Shown here: positions 1 to 8,500 of the stretch, one piece after another
Layout of the letters: each line of letters begins with the position of its first letter
Numbering within the stretch: the first letter of the stretch is position 1
Assembly: GCA_023413135.1 (NCBI GenBank)
Contig: JAEZQK010000086.1
Coordinates: forward strand, 1-14,849
Direction: 5' to 3'
Source of the DNA: Bacillota bacterium
GTDB taxonomy: Bacteria > Bacillota > Clostridia > Christensenellales > Aristaeellaceae
Length of the DNA: 14,849 bases
Position numbers and translations under genes: made by a program
The notes under the pieces: model-generated
The model's database searches: none
What the model saw: only the letters and a program-made list of their open reading frames with translations
Told to the model about the DNA's origin: nothing

Positions 1-4
1 TCGT

Positions 5-33
5 TTGCATAAAAGGAAAGTTTGCGTTATAAT
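5..33 (+). promoter_or_regulatory. Candidate sigma-A promoter of the P-loop ATPase gene
   Basis: A perfect -10 box TATAAT lies at 28-33. A weaker -35 box TTGCAT lies at 5-10, and the spacer is exactly 17 bp. Transcription would begin near 40, about 30 bases before the start codon at 71 and just ahead of its ribosome binding site. With the terminator at 504-535 it frames a single-gene unit. The -35 matches consensus at only three positions, and the call is by eye. Confidence 0.5.
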
Positions 34-70
34 ACCAATAAGGGAAATTGAACGAAGGAGGCGCTGCTCC

Positions 71-481
71 ATGATTCAGATCATACATGGCAAAAAGGGC
101 TCGGGCAAGACAAAGCGCATCATAGATTTGGCCAACCACTCCATCAAGGAATCCAAGAGTGATGTGCTTTTTATCGATGACGACAACCGCTATATGTTTG
201 ACCTGCGTCACGAAGTCCGTTTTATCAACGCCGGGGAATACGGCATCATCAGCGCGGAAATGTTCCTGGGTTTCCTTTGCGGGCTTCTGGCGCAAAACTT
301 TGACGTGGGTACCATTTTTATTGATGCTTTCCTGAAGCTTGTGAAAATAGACCTTAAGGAATCCGGGTGGTTTTTCGAACGCCTGGATGGGCTTTGCGAG
401 CGTCACGGGGTGGATTTTGTACTATCTATCAGCGAGGAAACGGAAAGCCTTCCCGAGTTTGTCAAAAAGTATATTGCCTGA
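71..481 (+). CDS. Small stand-alone P-loop ATPase of unknown role
   Basis: This encodes a 136-residue protein. The start at ATG 71 follows GAAGGAG at 54-60 with a 10-base gap; the frame is open further upstream, but those starts lie at or before the promoter. A Walker A motif GKKGSGKT spans residues 7-14 right at the N terminus, and a hydrophobic strand ending in IFID (residues 82-85) looks like Walker B. No other domain, membrane segment or signal peptide is visible. At this size it is little more than a nucleotide-binding core. Proteins of this kind in Clostridia are, as I recall, often labelled ATP-binding or 'PilT-like', but nothing here supports a role in pili: there is no pilus gene nearby. 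It is monocistronic, with its own promoter and terminator, so it is probably not functionally tied to thrC downstream. Partner and substrate are unknown. Confidence 0.8.
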   Translation: MIQIIHGKKGSGKTKRIIDLANHSIKESKSDVLFIDDDNRYMFDLRHEVRFINAGEYGIISAEMFLGFLCGLLAQNFDVGTIFIDAFLKLVKIDLKESGWFFERLDGLCERHGVDFVLSISEETESLPEFVKKYIA

Positions 482-488
482 TTATTTT
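459..488 (+). promoter_or_regulatory. Possible thrC promoter upstream of the terminator
   Basis: TTGTCA at 459-464 (five of six consensus bases) and TATTTT at 483-488 (four of six) are separated by 18 bp. The boxes overlap the end of the ATPase gene. Transcription would start near 495 and run straight into the hairpin at 504-535 before reaching thrC. It is the best candidate I can find for thrC, since there is no room for a promoter between hairpin and start codon. Weak, by-eye call. Confidence 0.25.
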
Positions 489-503
489 CTGATTCGTCGC
501 AAG

Positions 504-535
504 GGGGCGGTGGCTCGGGCCGCTGCTCCTTTTTT
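504..535 (+). terminator. Intrinsic terminator or attenuator between the ATPase gene and thrC
   Basis: The arms GGGGCGGTGGC (504-514) and GCCGCTGCTCC (519-529) form an uninterrupted 11-bp stem with three G-U pairs and a TCGG tetraloop, followed by six T at 530-535. This is a classic Rho-independent terminator for the ATPase gene. It ends only 27 bases before the thrC start codon, so it could also act as a thrC attenuator. Confidence 0.75.
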
Positions 536-562
536 GTAGATTGAACGCCGGAGCGTGATGAT

Positions 563-2062
563 ATGTCCTTTTTCAGCACCAGGGGCGGCGCCTGTGTCAC
601 CGCCTCCCAAGCCATCCTGTACGGCTTGGCCAAGGACGGCGGGCTGTATGTACCCGCCATGTTTCCAAAGCTTGCCCTGGAGGAGATCTCAGCGTTGGGG
701 CTGATGCCCTATCCACAGCGGGCAGCCCGCATACTGAAATTCTTCCTGGAGGATTATTCGCCCGCCGAGATCGATCAGGCCACGCAGGCCGCTTATGGCG
801 GCAGCCGGTTCAGCCATAAGGATGTAGCCCCCGTGAAGGAACTGGACAGCCGCACCTACGTCCTGGAACTGTTCCACGGTCCTACCCTGGCCTTCAAGGA
901 TATGGCGCTGCAGCTTTTGCCTCATTTGACAACGCTGGCCGCTAAAAAGAATGATGAGAACCGGGAGATCAGCATCCTGGTTGCCACCAGCGGTGATACG
1001 GGCAAGGCGGCGCTGGAAGGCTTCAAGGATGTGCCGGGCACCAGTTGTACCGTGTTTTATCCCAGGGACGGCGTAAGCCCCGTACAGGAGATGCAGATGA
1101 CCACCACCGGAGGCAGCAACACCTTGGTCATCAGCGTACAGGGGAATTTTGACGATGCGCAGACCGGGGTCAAAATCCTGTTTTCCAGCCCGGAATTCCA
1201 AGAGAAAATGAACGGGCTGAGCAGGGTGCTATCCTCCGCCAACAGCATCAATTTCGGGCGGCTGGTACCCCAAATCGTGTACTACTTCTCGGCTTATGCC
1301 GACCTGGTGCACAAGGGAGCCATCACCCTGGGCGATCCGGTAAACTTTGTGGTGCCCACCGGCAACTTCGGCAATATTCTGGCGGCATATTATGCCCATT
1401 TGATGGGCCTGCCTGTGGGCAGGCTCCTGTGCGCCAGCAACCGCAACAACGTGCTCACAGATTTTTTGGAGCGGGGCGTCTATTCCACCCAGCGTACTTT
1501 CTTCAAAACCATGTCCCCCTCCATGGATATATTAATCTCCTCCAACCTGGAACGGCTTCTGTACGAAGTGGCAGACCGGGATGGGGACCTTACATCCCTA
1601 TGGATGAAAGAGCTGAAGGAAAACGGCAGCTATGATATCGGCAAGGAACGCTTAAGCCATATCCGCAAACTGATGGAAGGCGGTTATGCCGACGACGTGG
1701 CCACCGCCCGTGAAATACAAAGAGTCTGGCAGCGCCATCAATATTTGCTTGATCCCCATACAGCCGTGGCCAGCCATGTGCTGAGCATGTACCGCGTACG
1801 CACAAGGGACCATACGCCTACCGTAATAGTCGCCACCGCCCACCCTTATAAGTTTACCGCCGATGTGGCGGATGCGCTGCTCGGCCAGGAGACTGCCCTG
1901 GGCCTGGACGCTTTTGACTGTGCGCTTCACCTGGAAACGGTAACAGGCATCCCCATGCCAGGTCAGGTATCTTCCCTGCGCACGCTGCCCGTACGCCATA
2001 CGATTACCTGCCGCAAGGAGGATATGGCAAAAACGCTACTGGAGGCGTTTGCAAAAAAATAG
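563..2062 (+). CDS. thrC: Threonine synthase
   Basis: This 499-residue protein converts O-phospho-L-homoserine to L-threonine and phosphate with pyridoxal phosphate, the last step of threonine synthesis, in the cytoplasm. The N terminus matches the threonine synthase N-terminal domain (FSTRGG near residue 4, GLAKDGGLYVP at 21-31). The PLP lysine is Lys112 in HGPTLAFKDMALQ. ATSGDTGKAA (141-150) and the glycine-rich GNFGNILAAYY near residue 266 are the usual cofactor and phosphate contacts. Length and ends look complete. The start at ATG 563 is preceded by a modest GGAG at 549-552 with a 10-base gap. A secreted hypothetical gene follows after 20 bp and is probably co-transcribed. No other threonine-pathway gene (hom, thrB) is in the window. 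A terminator-like hairpin just upstream suggests regulation by read-through; no T-box or leader peptide is visible. Confidence 0.96.
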   Translation: MSFFSTRGGACVTASQAILYGLAKDGGLYVPAMFPKLALEEISALGLMPYPQRAARILKFFLEDYSPAEIDQATQAAYGGSRFSHKDVAPVKELDSRTYVLELFHGPTLAFKDMALQLLPHLTTLAAKKNDENREISILVATSGDTGKAALEGFKDVPGTSCTVFYPRDGVSPVQEMQMTTTGGSNTLVISVQGNFDDAQTGVKILFSSPEFQEKMNGLSRVLSSANSINFGRLVPQIVYYFSAYADLVHKGAITLGDPVNFVVPTGNFGNILAAYYAHLMGLPVGRLLCASNRNNVLTDFLERGVYSTQRTFFKTMSPSMDILISSNLERLLYEVADRDGDLTSLWMKELKENGSYDIGKERLSHIRKLMEGGYADDVATAREIQRVWQRHQYLLDPHTAVASHVLSMYRVRTRDHTPTVIVATAHPYKFTADVADALLGQETALGLDAFDCALHLETVTGIPMPGQVSSLRTLPVRHTITCRKEDMAKTLLEAFAKK

Positions 2063-2082
2063 AATAGAGAGAAGGATGGAAA

Positions 2083-2820
2083 ATGGCCGCCCGTTTCATA
2101 AGAGGAATTGTTTTTCTCATCACCCTGTGCATCCTCCTGTCCACTTCCTTTTCTATCGCATCGGCGCAAGAGGAGGTGCCCGTTTTTCCTACGCCCGAGG
2201 ATGCAATCCGCCATTTTGCCGCCGCTCTTTCGGAAAACGATCTGCAAAAGGCTTTTCAAGCCTGTGCGGTGGAAGAATATGCCGCAGGCTATGACTTTGC
2301 GGGCATGGTGGACCGTCTAAAGACTTTGATGCCCATACAGCAGATGGCGCCTTCGGAATATGACTTGTTTACGGAAATAAACAAGATCACTGCCATGGGC
2401 ACGCTGGTTAACCAGATGAAAATGATGGTCTACAGCTTTTTTGTGCCCGAGGTCAAGGAAGGAAAGCCGATGTACGTAGGTGGAAGCCTTGACGACGCAA
2501 AAAAATTTGCGGAAGCTGTCGATCCCGGCAAGCTTAAAAATTTGAAGCTTCTGCGCATCGACCCGCCTATGCAAAACATTTTGAACAGTGAAAAGAACAT
2601 CGCGAATTTTCAAAAGATGGCTGAGCTGAACGGCGCGCAGGAAATGACGGAGCGCATTGTGCTGTACGAACTGGATGGCAAAACCTATTTAGGTGGCTTT
2701 GGCCTTTTGCGCTACGGTGACGGGTGGAAAATTCAGCGCCTCAATTCCAACCTGGCCGGGCTGTCGGCCATGGGCACCGTAGAAGAAACCACGGTGGAGG
2801 CATACGCATCGCTGCTGTAA
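2083..2820 (+). CDS. Secreted or membrane-anchored protein of unknown function
   Basis: This encodes a 245-residue protein that I do not recognise. The start at ATG 2083 has AGAAGGA at 2070-2076 just upstream. An N-terminal signal sequence is clear: a basic start (residues 1-7), a hydrophobic core (about 8-23), and a likely cleavage site after Ala-Ser-Ala at 26-28, before QEEVP. There is no lipobox cysteine, so export rather than lipid anchoring is favoured. The mature part begins with TPEDAIRHFAAALSENDLQKAF (split here: TPEDAIRHF, then AAALSENDLQKAF), a helical pattern reminiscent of NTF2-like or DUF4878-type exported proteins, and ends in short beta-like stretches (GKTYLGGFGLL, DGWKIQRLN). 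That fold comparison is only an impression. It lies 20 bp after thrC, so it is probably in the same transcript, but no functional link to threonine synthesis is apparent. Confidence 0.8.
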   Translation: MAARFIRGIVFLITLCILLSTSFSIASAQEEVPVFPTPEDAIRHFAAALSENDLQKAFQACAVEEYAAGYDFAGMVDRLKTLMPIQQMAPSEYDLFTEINKITAMGTLVNQMKMMVYSFFVPEVKEGKPMYVGGSLDDAKKFAEAVDPGKLKNLKLLRIDPPMQNILNSEKNIANFQKMAELNGAQEMTERIVLYELDGKTYLGGFGLLRYGDGWKIQRLNSNLAGLSAMGTVEETTVEAYASLL

Positions 2821-2835
2821 ACAATAATGCTATAC

Positions 2836-2883
2836 ATGAATGCGGCCTTTTTCTTCCGTGCCGAAGAAAGGGGCCGCATTCAT
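2836..2883. terminator. Bidirectional terminator hairpin between convergent genes
   Basis: The arms 2836-2856 and 2863-2883 pair over 21 bp (two G-U pairs near the middle) around the 6-base loop CGTGCC. The outer 12 bp, ATGAATGCGGCC with GGCCGCATTCAT, are perfect. It lies 15 bp after the secreted hypothetical gene and 23 bp beyond the stop of the converging DUF975 gene. Neither side has a long T tract (TGTTTAT on the + side), so termination may be imperfect, but position and stability favour a shared terminator. Confidence 0.7.
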
Positions 2884-2906
2884 TGTTTATGCTAGACTGC
2901 ATTTAT

Positions 2907-3725
2907 CTACTCCAGTTTCTCCGGCCTTATCATGCGGGTAGGAAGCTCCAGGTAAAAGGCGGCAACGGTGGAATGGATGTATACCTGCAACGCCAGGGAA
3001 GCAAACAGCCCCAGCGCGAGCCCGATGGTGTTAAGAAGGCTGTTCAAAAGGACTGTCAGGCCGACCGACAGCACAAGCCAGCCGATAAAGCTCAAATACA
3101 GTATGAACAGCCGCCCTTTGTTGCCGTCCATGATATCCTTGCTCTGCCTGATGGTGTCCATCACGCCAAGCTCCGGGTCTTCCGCCAAAAGGTAAGGTGC
3201 CATAGCGTAGCGAAGGAGAGCTATCAATGCGGGAATCATCGCGGCCATGCTCATCACCCAGACCAAAAATGGGCTGGCTATTCTTACCAGGTAAAGGAGA
3301 AAAATGCAGGGGAGCGAGCCAACCAAGATCCACAACGCGATGAGCAGCCCCATCATCAATGTCTGGCCAAGACATTTGCCAAAAATCCGCATTCTGGAAA
3401 ACAGCAGGGAAAACTGCGCTTCCCGCCTGCCATGAAGCTCCAGGTAGTAATGGTTCAGCCCGATGCTCAAAGCCGGTGCAAACAATATTTCCAGAAGGCT
3501 CAAAAGAAAAATCGTTGTTTGGTAGGAACCCGCTTGCAGGCCCCAGTTTTCCAGGATGTCCAGCGGGTTTGTCACGGTGCTTCCAAGCTGGCTCATGATG
3601 CGCGTTTGAAGCACAGATATCGCCATGCCCAGGATGCCCGCCGCAAAGGTGATGAGCAGCGCAGTTTGCCAATGGCCTTGAAGTGCCTGAAGCCCGCGCT
3701 TGCGCAGGAGAGAACTGTCAGACAT
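2907..3725 (-). CDS. DUF975 family membrane protein, six-helix-like paralog
   Basis: This encodes a 272-residue integral membrane protein of the DUF975 family (function unknown, common in Clostridia and bacilli). It starts SDSSLLRKRGLQAL, followed by a GHWQTALL motif like the family's 'GNWG.A' N terminus. Later hallmarks are RYAMAPYLLAEDPEL, the soluble patch SKDIMDGNKGRLF, and LSFIGWLVLSVG before the last helices, ending in AFYLEL. About six hydrophobic segments are visible. Compared with its upstream paralog it has roughly 20-25 additional hydrophobic residues between LWILVGSLPC and RYAMAPY, probably an extra membrane segment. The start is ATG 3725 or the GTG immediately before it (3728); AAGGGG lies 6-9 bases upstream. 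It follows the paralog by about 24 bp in the same operon. The role could be membrane organisation or transport, but this is not established. Confidence 0.85.
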   Translation of the reverse strand: MSDSSLLRKRGLQALQGHWQTALLITFAAGILGMAISVLQTRIMSQLGSTVTNPLDILENWGLQAGSYQTTIFLLSLLEILFAPALSIGLNHYYLELHGRREAQFSLLFSRMRIFGKCLGQTLMMGLLIALWILVGSLPCIFLLYLVRIASPFLVWVMSMAAMIPALIALLRYAMAPYLLAEDPELGVMDTIRQSKDIMDGNKGRLFILYLSFIGWLVLSVGLTVLLNSLLNTIGLALGLFASLALQVYIHSTVAAFYLELPTRMIRPEKLE

Positions 3726-3749
3726 CACTTTTCGCCCCTTTTGCCATAC

Positions 3750-4475
3750 TCATTTCGATTGTCTGGAAAGCTCCATATAAAAAGCAGTCACGGAGGAATT
3801 CATGTACACCTGCAAGGCCAGGGAAGCAAACAGCCCCAGAGCGGTACCGACAAAGCCCAGGATCGAGTTCAGAAGCCCAACACCGAAAATGGACAGCAGT
3901 ATCCAGCCGATAAAGCTCAAGTGCAGGCAAAACAGCCTCCCCTTGTTTCCATCCATCATTTCCTTGCTGCGCCGAATAGCTTCTAATGCGTCAATATTCG
4001 GATTTTCCGCCATCAGGTACGGGGCCATGGAATATCTGTATGCAGCAATGATTCCCGGCACCACCAGCAGCAGCGACCACAAAAAGATAAAGATCCCCAT
4101 AAGCAAAACCAGGCCGAGGCATCTTAGCCAAATATGCAGCCTTGAAAACAGGAGGGAAAACGGCGGATTTTCACTTTTGTGCAGCAAGATGAAATAGGTG
4201 TTCAAGCCTATGGTCAATGCCGGAGCGAATAAAAACTGCAGAATTGCAATCAATGTCAAAAAGCCGCTATACGGAACCAGTGAGGATGCGATGTGCCCGA
4301 AATACTCCCAAATCGGTCTGGTTAAAATCCAATCGGCTTCCAGGCGCACCTGAAACGTATTTTGCACCATACCCAGCAACCCTGCCACAAAGGTCACCAT
4401 AAGCGCTGTCTGCCAATTGTTGTTGAGCGCGGAAAGCCCGCGTCTGCGCAAGGTGGAACTATCAGAAAAATTCAT
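3750..4475 (-). CDS. DUF975 family membrane protein, upstream paralog
   Basis: This encodes a 241-residue DUF975 membrane protein. The start at ATG 4475 is chosen because GGAAGGGAG lies 7 bases before it, because it aligns with the start of the neighbouring paralog (FSDSSTLRRRGLSAL), and because the promoter at 4502-4530 would start transcription near 4494, excluding longer versions. Family features seen: NNNWQTALM near the N terminus, VVPGIIAAYRYSMAPYLM, AENPNIDALEAIRRSKEMM, DGNKGRLFCLHLSFIGW, and a final AFYMELS. About five hydrophobic segments are visible. It shares long identical stretches with the next gene (DGNKGRLF, LSFIGW, ALGLFASLALQVY), so the pair arose by duplication. The two genes are in the same reading frame, with TGA followed by eight sense codons before the next ATG. 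Function is unknown. Confidence 0.85.
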   Translation of the reverse strand: MNFSDSSTLRRRGLSALNNNWQTALMVTFVAGLLGMVQNTFQVRLEADWILTRPIWEYFGHIASSLVPYSGFLTLIAILQFLFAPALTIGLNTYFILLHKSENPPFSLLFSRLHIWLRCLGLVLLMGIFIFLWSLLLVVPGIIAAYRYSMAPYLMAENPNIDALEAIRRSKEMMDGNKGRLFCLHLSFIGWILLSIFGVGLLNSILGFVGTALGLFASLALQVYMNSSVTAFYMELSRQSK

Positions 4476-4501
4476 GCCCCCACTCCCTTCCATATATCCC
4501 C

Positions 4502-4530
4502 ATTCTAGCATAGGGGATAGGCATAGGCAA
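4502..4530 (-). promoter_or_regulatory. Sigma-A-like promoter of the DUF975 pair
   Basis: Read on the minus strand, TTGCCT (4530-4525) and TAGAAT (4507-4502) are separated by 17 bp, and the -10 is preceded by TGC, an extended -10. Transcription would begin near 4494, about 19 bases before the start at 4475. This makes the DUF975 genes at least partly independent of ftsY, which ends 51 bp upstream of the -35 without a visible terminator. Confidence 0.6.
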
Positions 4531-4580
4531 GAGCAGGGGCATGAAAACCATCTTCCGGCGTTCCATCTGTCGCCTTTATA

Positions 4581-5495
4581 TCAGAATAGCGCCTGGGCGA
4601 AATCCTTGGCGTCAAAGGGCTGCAGATCGTCGATGCCCTCTCCCACGCCCACATACCATACCGGCACGTTCAGTTCCCGGCGGATGGCGATGGCGATGCC
4701 GCCCTTGGCGGTGCCATCCAGCTTGGTGAGCACAATGCCGTTGATCTCGGCAAACTCCTTGAAGGTGCGGGCCTGCTGCAATCCGTTTTGGCCCGTGGTG
4801 GCATCAAGTACCAGCATGCAGCGCACATCCGCCTCGGGGTATTCCCGGTCGATGACCTTGCGCATCTTGTGCAGCTCATCCATCAGGTTCTTCTTGTTGT
4901 GCAGCCGCCCGGCGGTATCCACGATCAGCAGGTCCGCCTTGCGGGCCTTGGCCGCCTGCACCGCATCGAACACCACCGCAGCGGGGTCGGCGCCTTCGGC
5001 ATGCCGCACGAGGGGCACCCTGGCCCGGTCCGCCCAGATGAACAATTGATCCGCCGCAGCGGCCCTAAAGGTATCACCGGCGGCCAGCATCACCGTGCGG
5101 CCGATGGCCTGAAAGCGCAGCGCCAGCTTGCCGATGGTGGTTGTCTTGCCCACGCCGTTGACGCCCACCACCAGCATGACCATAGGCCACTTCAGCGGCG
5201 GACGGGGGATGTTCATCTCCTCGGCAATGATATCCCGAAGCATCTCCCTGGCCTTTACAGTGCTTTTGACGTTGTCCTTTTTCACCTGCTTGCGCAGCTT
5301 GTCCAGGATCTCCTCGGAGGCGGCCACGCCCGCGTCCGATAAAATGAGGATATCCATCAGCTCATCATAGAACTCCTCATCAACGACTCCGGCATTCTCT
5401 ACCAGCTCATCCACCTTAACGGTAAGATTGGAGCGGGTTTTTTGCAGCCCCTCCCGAAGGCGGGCAAACAGGCCTTTCTTTTCTTTCTCTTCCAT
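4581..5495 (-). CDS. ftsY: Signal recognition particle receptor FtsY
   Basis: This 304-residue SRP-family GTPase docks ribosome-SRP complexes at the membrane for co-translational insertion of membrane proteins. It has a short basic N terminus, a helical N domain (about 1-100), then the G domain: G1 GVNGVGKTTT (111-120), DTFRAAAADQ (141-150), G3 DTAGR (193-197), G4 TKLDG (257-261), and the FtsY-type closing motif GVGEGIDDLQPF (283-294). It lacks the long acidic A domain of E. coli FtsY, as is usual in Gram-positives. The start at ATG 5495 has GGGAGG 8 bases upstream. Only 13 bp separate it from smc, so they are co-transcribed, the order known from Bacillus. Ffh, its partner, is not in the window. 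Confidence 0.97.
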   Translation of the reverse strand: MEEKEKKGLFARLREGLQKTRSNLTVKVDELVENAGVVDEEFYDELMDILILSDAGVAASEEILDKLRKQVKKDNVKSTVKAREMLRDIIAEEMNIPRPPLKWPMVMLVVGVNGVGKTTTIGKLALRFQAIGRTVMLAAGDTFRAAAADQLFIWADRARVPLVRHAEGADPAAVVFDAVQAAKARKADLLIVDTAGRLHNKKNLMDELHKMRKVIDREYPEADVRCMLVLDATTGQNGLQQARTFKEFAEINGIVLTKLDGTAKGGIAIAIRRELNVPVWYVGVGEGIDDLQPFDAKDFAQALF

Positions 5496-5508
5496 GGTTA
5501 TATCCTCC

Positions 5509-8500
5509 CTAACCCGCGTACTCCGTCAAATTCACAGACACCATCTTTGAAATCCCCCGCTCCTCCATGGCCACGCCGTACAGCGCATTGCACCGCTCCA
5601 TGGTACCCTTACGGTGGGTGACCACCACAAATTGTGTGTTCTTGCCGTACTCGGACAGGTAATCGGCAAAATAGTTGATGTTGGCCTCGTCCAGCGCGGC
5701 CTCGATCTCATCCAGGATGCAAAAGGGCGTGGGCTTCAATTTCAACATGGCGAACAGGATAGCGATGGCCGTCAGCGCCCTCTCTCCGCCGGACAGCAGC
5801 GACAGCAATTGCAGCTTTTTCCCCGGCGGCTGGGCGGTTATTTCAATGCCGCAGTTCAATGCATCGTTGGGGTCGGTCAGCTTCAGTTCCGCGTGACCAC
5901 CGCCGAATAACCGCACGAAAGTCTCGCTGAAATACCCCTTCATAAGGTTGAACTGCATAATAAACTGCTGCTCCATCTGCCCAAGAAGTTTCGTGATGAG
6001 TACCCCCAGGTCCTCCTCCGCCTTTTTCAGATCCTGCTGCTGCGTGATGAGGCTGTCGAACCGCTCCTTGGTGGATACGTATTCTTCGATGGCGTTCACG
6101 TTCACCGTGCCCAGAGCGCGGATTTGCTCCTTCAGCGACGCGGCTTCCTTTTCCCCGGCGGATAGGTCGAATTTCTCCGCCCGGTAGGCTTCCGCCCCAC
6201 CGTAGGTCAATTCGTACTCGTTCCAAATGCGTTCCTGCATGGCGGTAAGGTCCGCCTCCACACGGGTACGATTGAGTTCCGTGCGGTGCAGCTTCTCCTT
6301 AAGCTCCGCAGCTTCCTTTTGCAGGCTCTCCGTTTCATCACGCAGCGTGCGCAGCGATGACTGCTGGGCAAGGCGCTTGCTTTCCAGCTCGTCAACGCCG
6401 GCCTGGGCCGTGGCCACCGCCTGATGGCGGGAAGCCACGGCTTCCTCAAGGCGTGCAAACGATGATTCATCCTGCCGGATGGATTCCTGCAAGCTGGCGA
6501 TCTCCCTGTGCCGCCGCTCCAGGTTATCCTTGGCGTGTTTTATCTCTTCCAGCAGCCGCTGGCGGTCGCGCTTGAGACCGGCAATTTCATGCTCCCGTCC
6601 GGAAACGGCCAGCATATGCCGCGTCACCGCATCCCGCTGCTTTTCCACCTGATGGCGGGCAGAAGCCAGCGCCTGCTGCAATTCCTGCGTTTTTTGCTGC
6701 ATGGCCTCCTGGTCCATGGAAGCATCGCCGGTACGGCGGGAAATAGCCTCCAGGTCCTCCTCGATCTGGGCGATGCCTTCCTCCAGCTGCTGTCGCGCAC
6801 TACCCGTCATTTGAAGCCGGGATTTCAGCGCATCCCACTCCTGTCGGGTGCTCGATACACGCTCCTGGTCCCGGGCCACTGCAATTTCTTCCTGGTGCAC
6901 CCGGCCCATGGCCTCGTTCCTGAGTGTTTTGAGCTCCACCCGCTCCTTTTCCATTTCCTCCAAGGCCTGGCGCTGATTTTGCAGCTCCTTCACAAGCTTG
7001 CCGGCAGATAGCCGCAGTTCCTCTATCTCCCGCTCCCGGCCCAGCAGGCTGGCTGCCCGGGCCTGCACGGAGCCGCCTGTCATGGAGCCGCCGCTGTGCA
7101 TGACGTCACCGGAGAGCGTTACCAAACGGAAGGCCTGGCGCCCCGCCCGCATGATGGCAATACCTGCGTCCAGATTCTCCGCCACCACGGTGCGACCCAG
7201 CAGGTTCTCCATGATCTCCCTGTATTCGGGATCAAAGGAGATCAGCTCGCTGGCCACCCCCAGGCAGCCTGGCATGGAAAGCAGCGACCGCTCTTCCCTT
7301 GTCAGCACCCGGCCGCGGATGGTGTTCATGGGCAGGAAGGTAGCCCGCCCCAATTGATTCTGGCGCAGGTAGTCGATCACCCGCTTGGCGGTGGGTTCAT
7401 CTTCGGTAATGATATTTTGAAGCGCACCGCCCAGCACCATGTCGATGGCTGTTTCCAAATGCTTGGGCACACGCATGAGCATGGCCACCACGCCCCGTAC
7501 CTTGCTTTCGCCCTGAGCCTTGGCGTAGGTCAGCGCCTTTTTTACCGCCTGGGCATAGCCCTCGTATGCCCTTTCCATCTCCTCCAGCAACTTCAGGCGG
7601 CTTTCCACGGCCTGCTGACGTCCGGCGGATTGCTGCAGCGCGGAAGTCTTGGCCCCGATGGAAGCACCCAGTGCCTGCACCTGCTCGTCCAGCGAAGCGG
7701 CTTCCTTGGTAAGCGTAAGCCAGCTTTGCCGGGTGGCTTCCCCCTGTTCCACTGCCTTTTGATAGGTGCTTTCCAGCGCGGCTTCCTTTTGCATGAGGTC
7801 GGCCTGGCTTGTGAGCAGCTCTGTCAGCCGCTCCTTCATTTGCGCCATGATGGCCTGCTGCCGCGACTGGGCGGTGCGCTCATTGCTCAGGCGGTTCATG
7901 GCGTTCATGATAGCCGCTTTATGCTCTTCCAGCTCCTGTTCCCGGGCCTCTTCCTCCGCAAGATATTCCTTCAACTGTTCCTGCTCACTTACAAGCGTCT
8001 CCCGGTCTTTTTGCAATGCCTCTTCCTGGGTATTCAGGCCGCCTTCCCCGGATTCTTCCAGCGCTGAAAGCTCCTTATACCGCTCTTCCAACCGGGATGA
8101 TTCATCCAAAAGGCGCAGGCTGTTTTCCCGGCTGCTCTCCAGCCGCTGATTTACCTTATCCCGGGCAGCCTTCTCCTCGTGCCATTCGTCGTTTAAGCGC
8201 ATCAGCGTATCCCTGGCCGCAAGGAGGTCTGCCTCCATGCGCTCCAGGGTATCTTCCATCTCCCGGCGCAGTTCCATTTTTCCCGCAAGCAGCGCATCAT
8301 TCTGGTCAAGAACCGCCTGCACCCCTGCCGCCGCTTCCGCAAGGCTGTTCAACCGTTCTTTCAGCTTGTCGTGGCGCAGGAGAAATATGTTCAGCTCCAG
8401 CCCCTTCAGTTGTTCCGCCAGCATCAAATAGGCCCTGGCCGTCTCCGCCTGTTTGGCCAGCGGCTCCAGGTGGCGGGACAGCTCGTCGAGGATGTCTTCC

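Noticed and set aside
3726..3752. Programmed TGA read-through joining the two DUF975 proteins.
   Set aside because: The frames are in phase, but a good ribosome binding site (AAGGGG) precedes the second gene and no read-through signal is evident; other genes here also use TGA as a normal stop.
2724..3986. A 420-codon open frame on the + strand across the DUF975 genes.
   Set aside because: It is antisense to two clear DUF975 genes, its translation is rich in Gln, His, Lys and Pro with no recognisable domain, and it runs through the strong hairpin at 2836-2883.
4531..4580. A possible terminator after ftsY (GGCG and CGCC around a 10-base loop).
   Set aside because: The stem is only 4 bp and no T tract follows, so ftsY transcription may simply continue into the DUF975 genes.
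7096..8067. A 323-codon + strand open frame opposite smc.
   Set aside because: It lies wholly inside the SMC hinge and coiled-coil coding region; the composition (His, Leu, Gln) is what antisense of a coiled coil gives.
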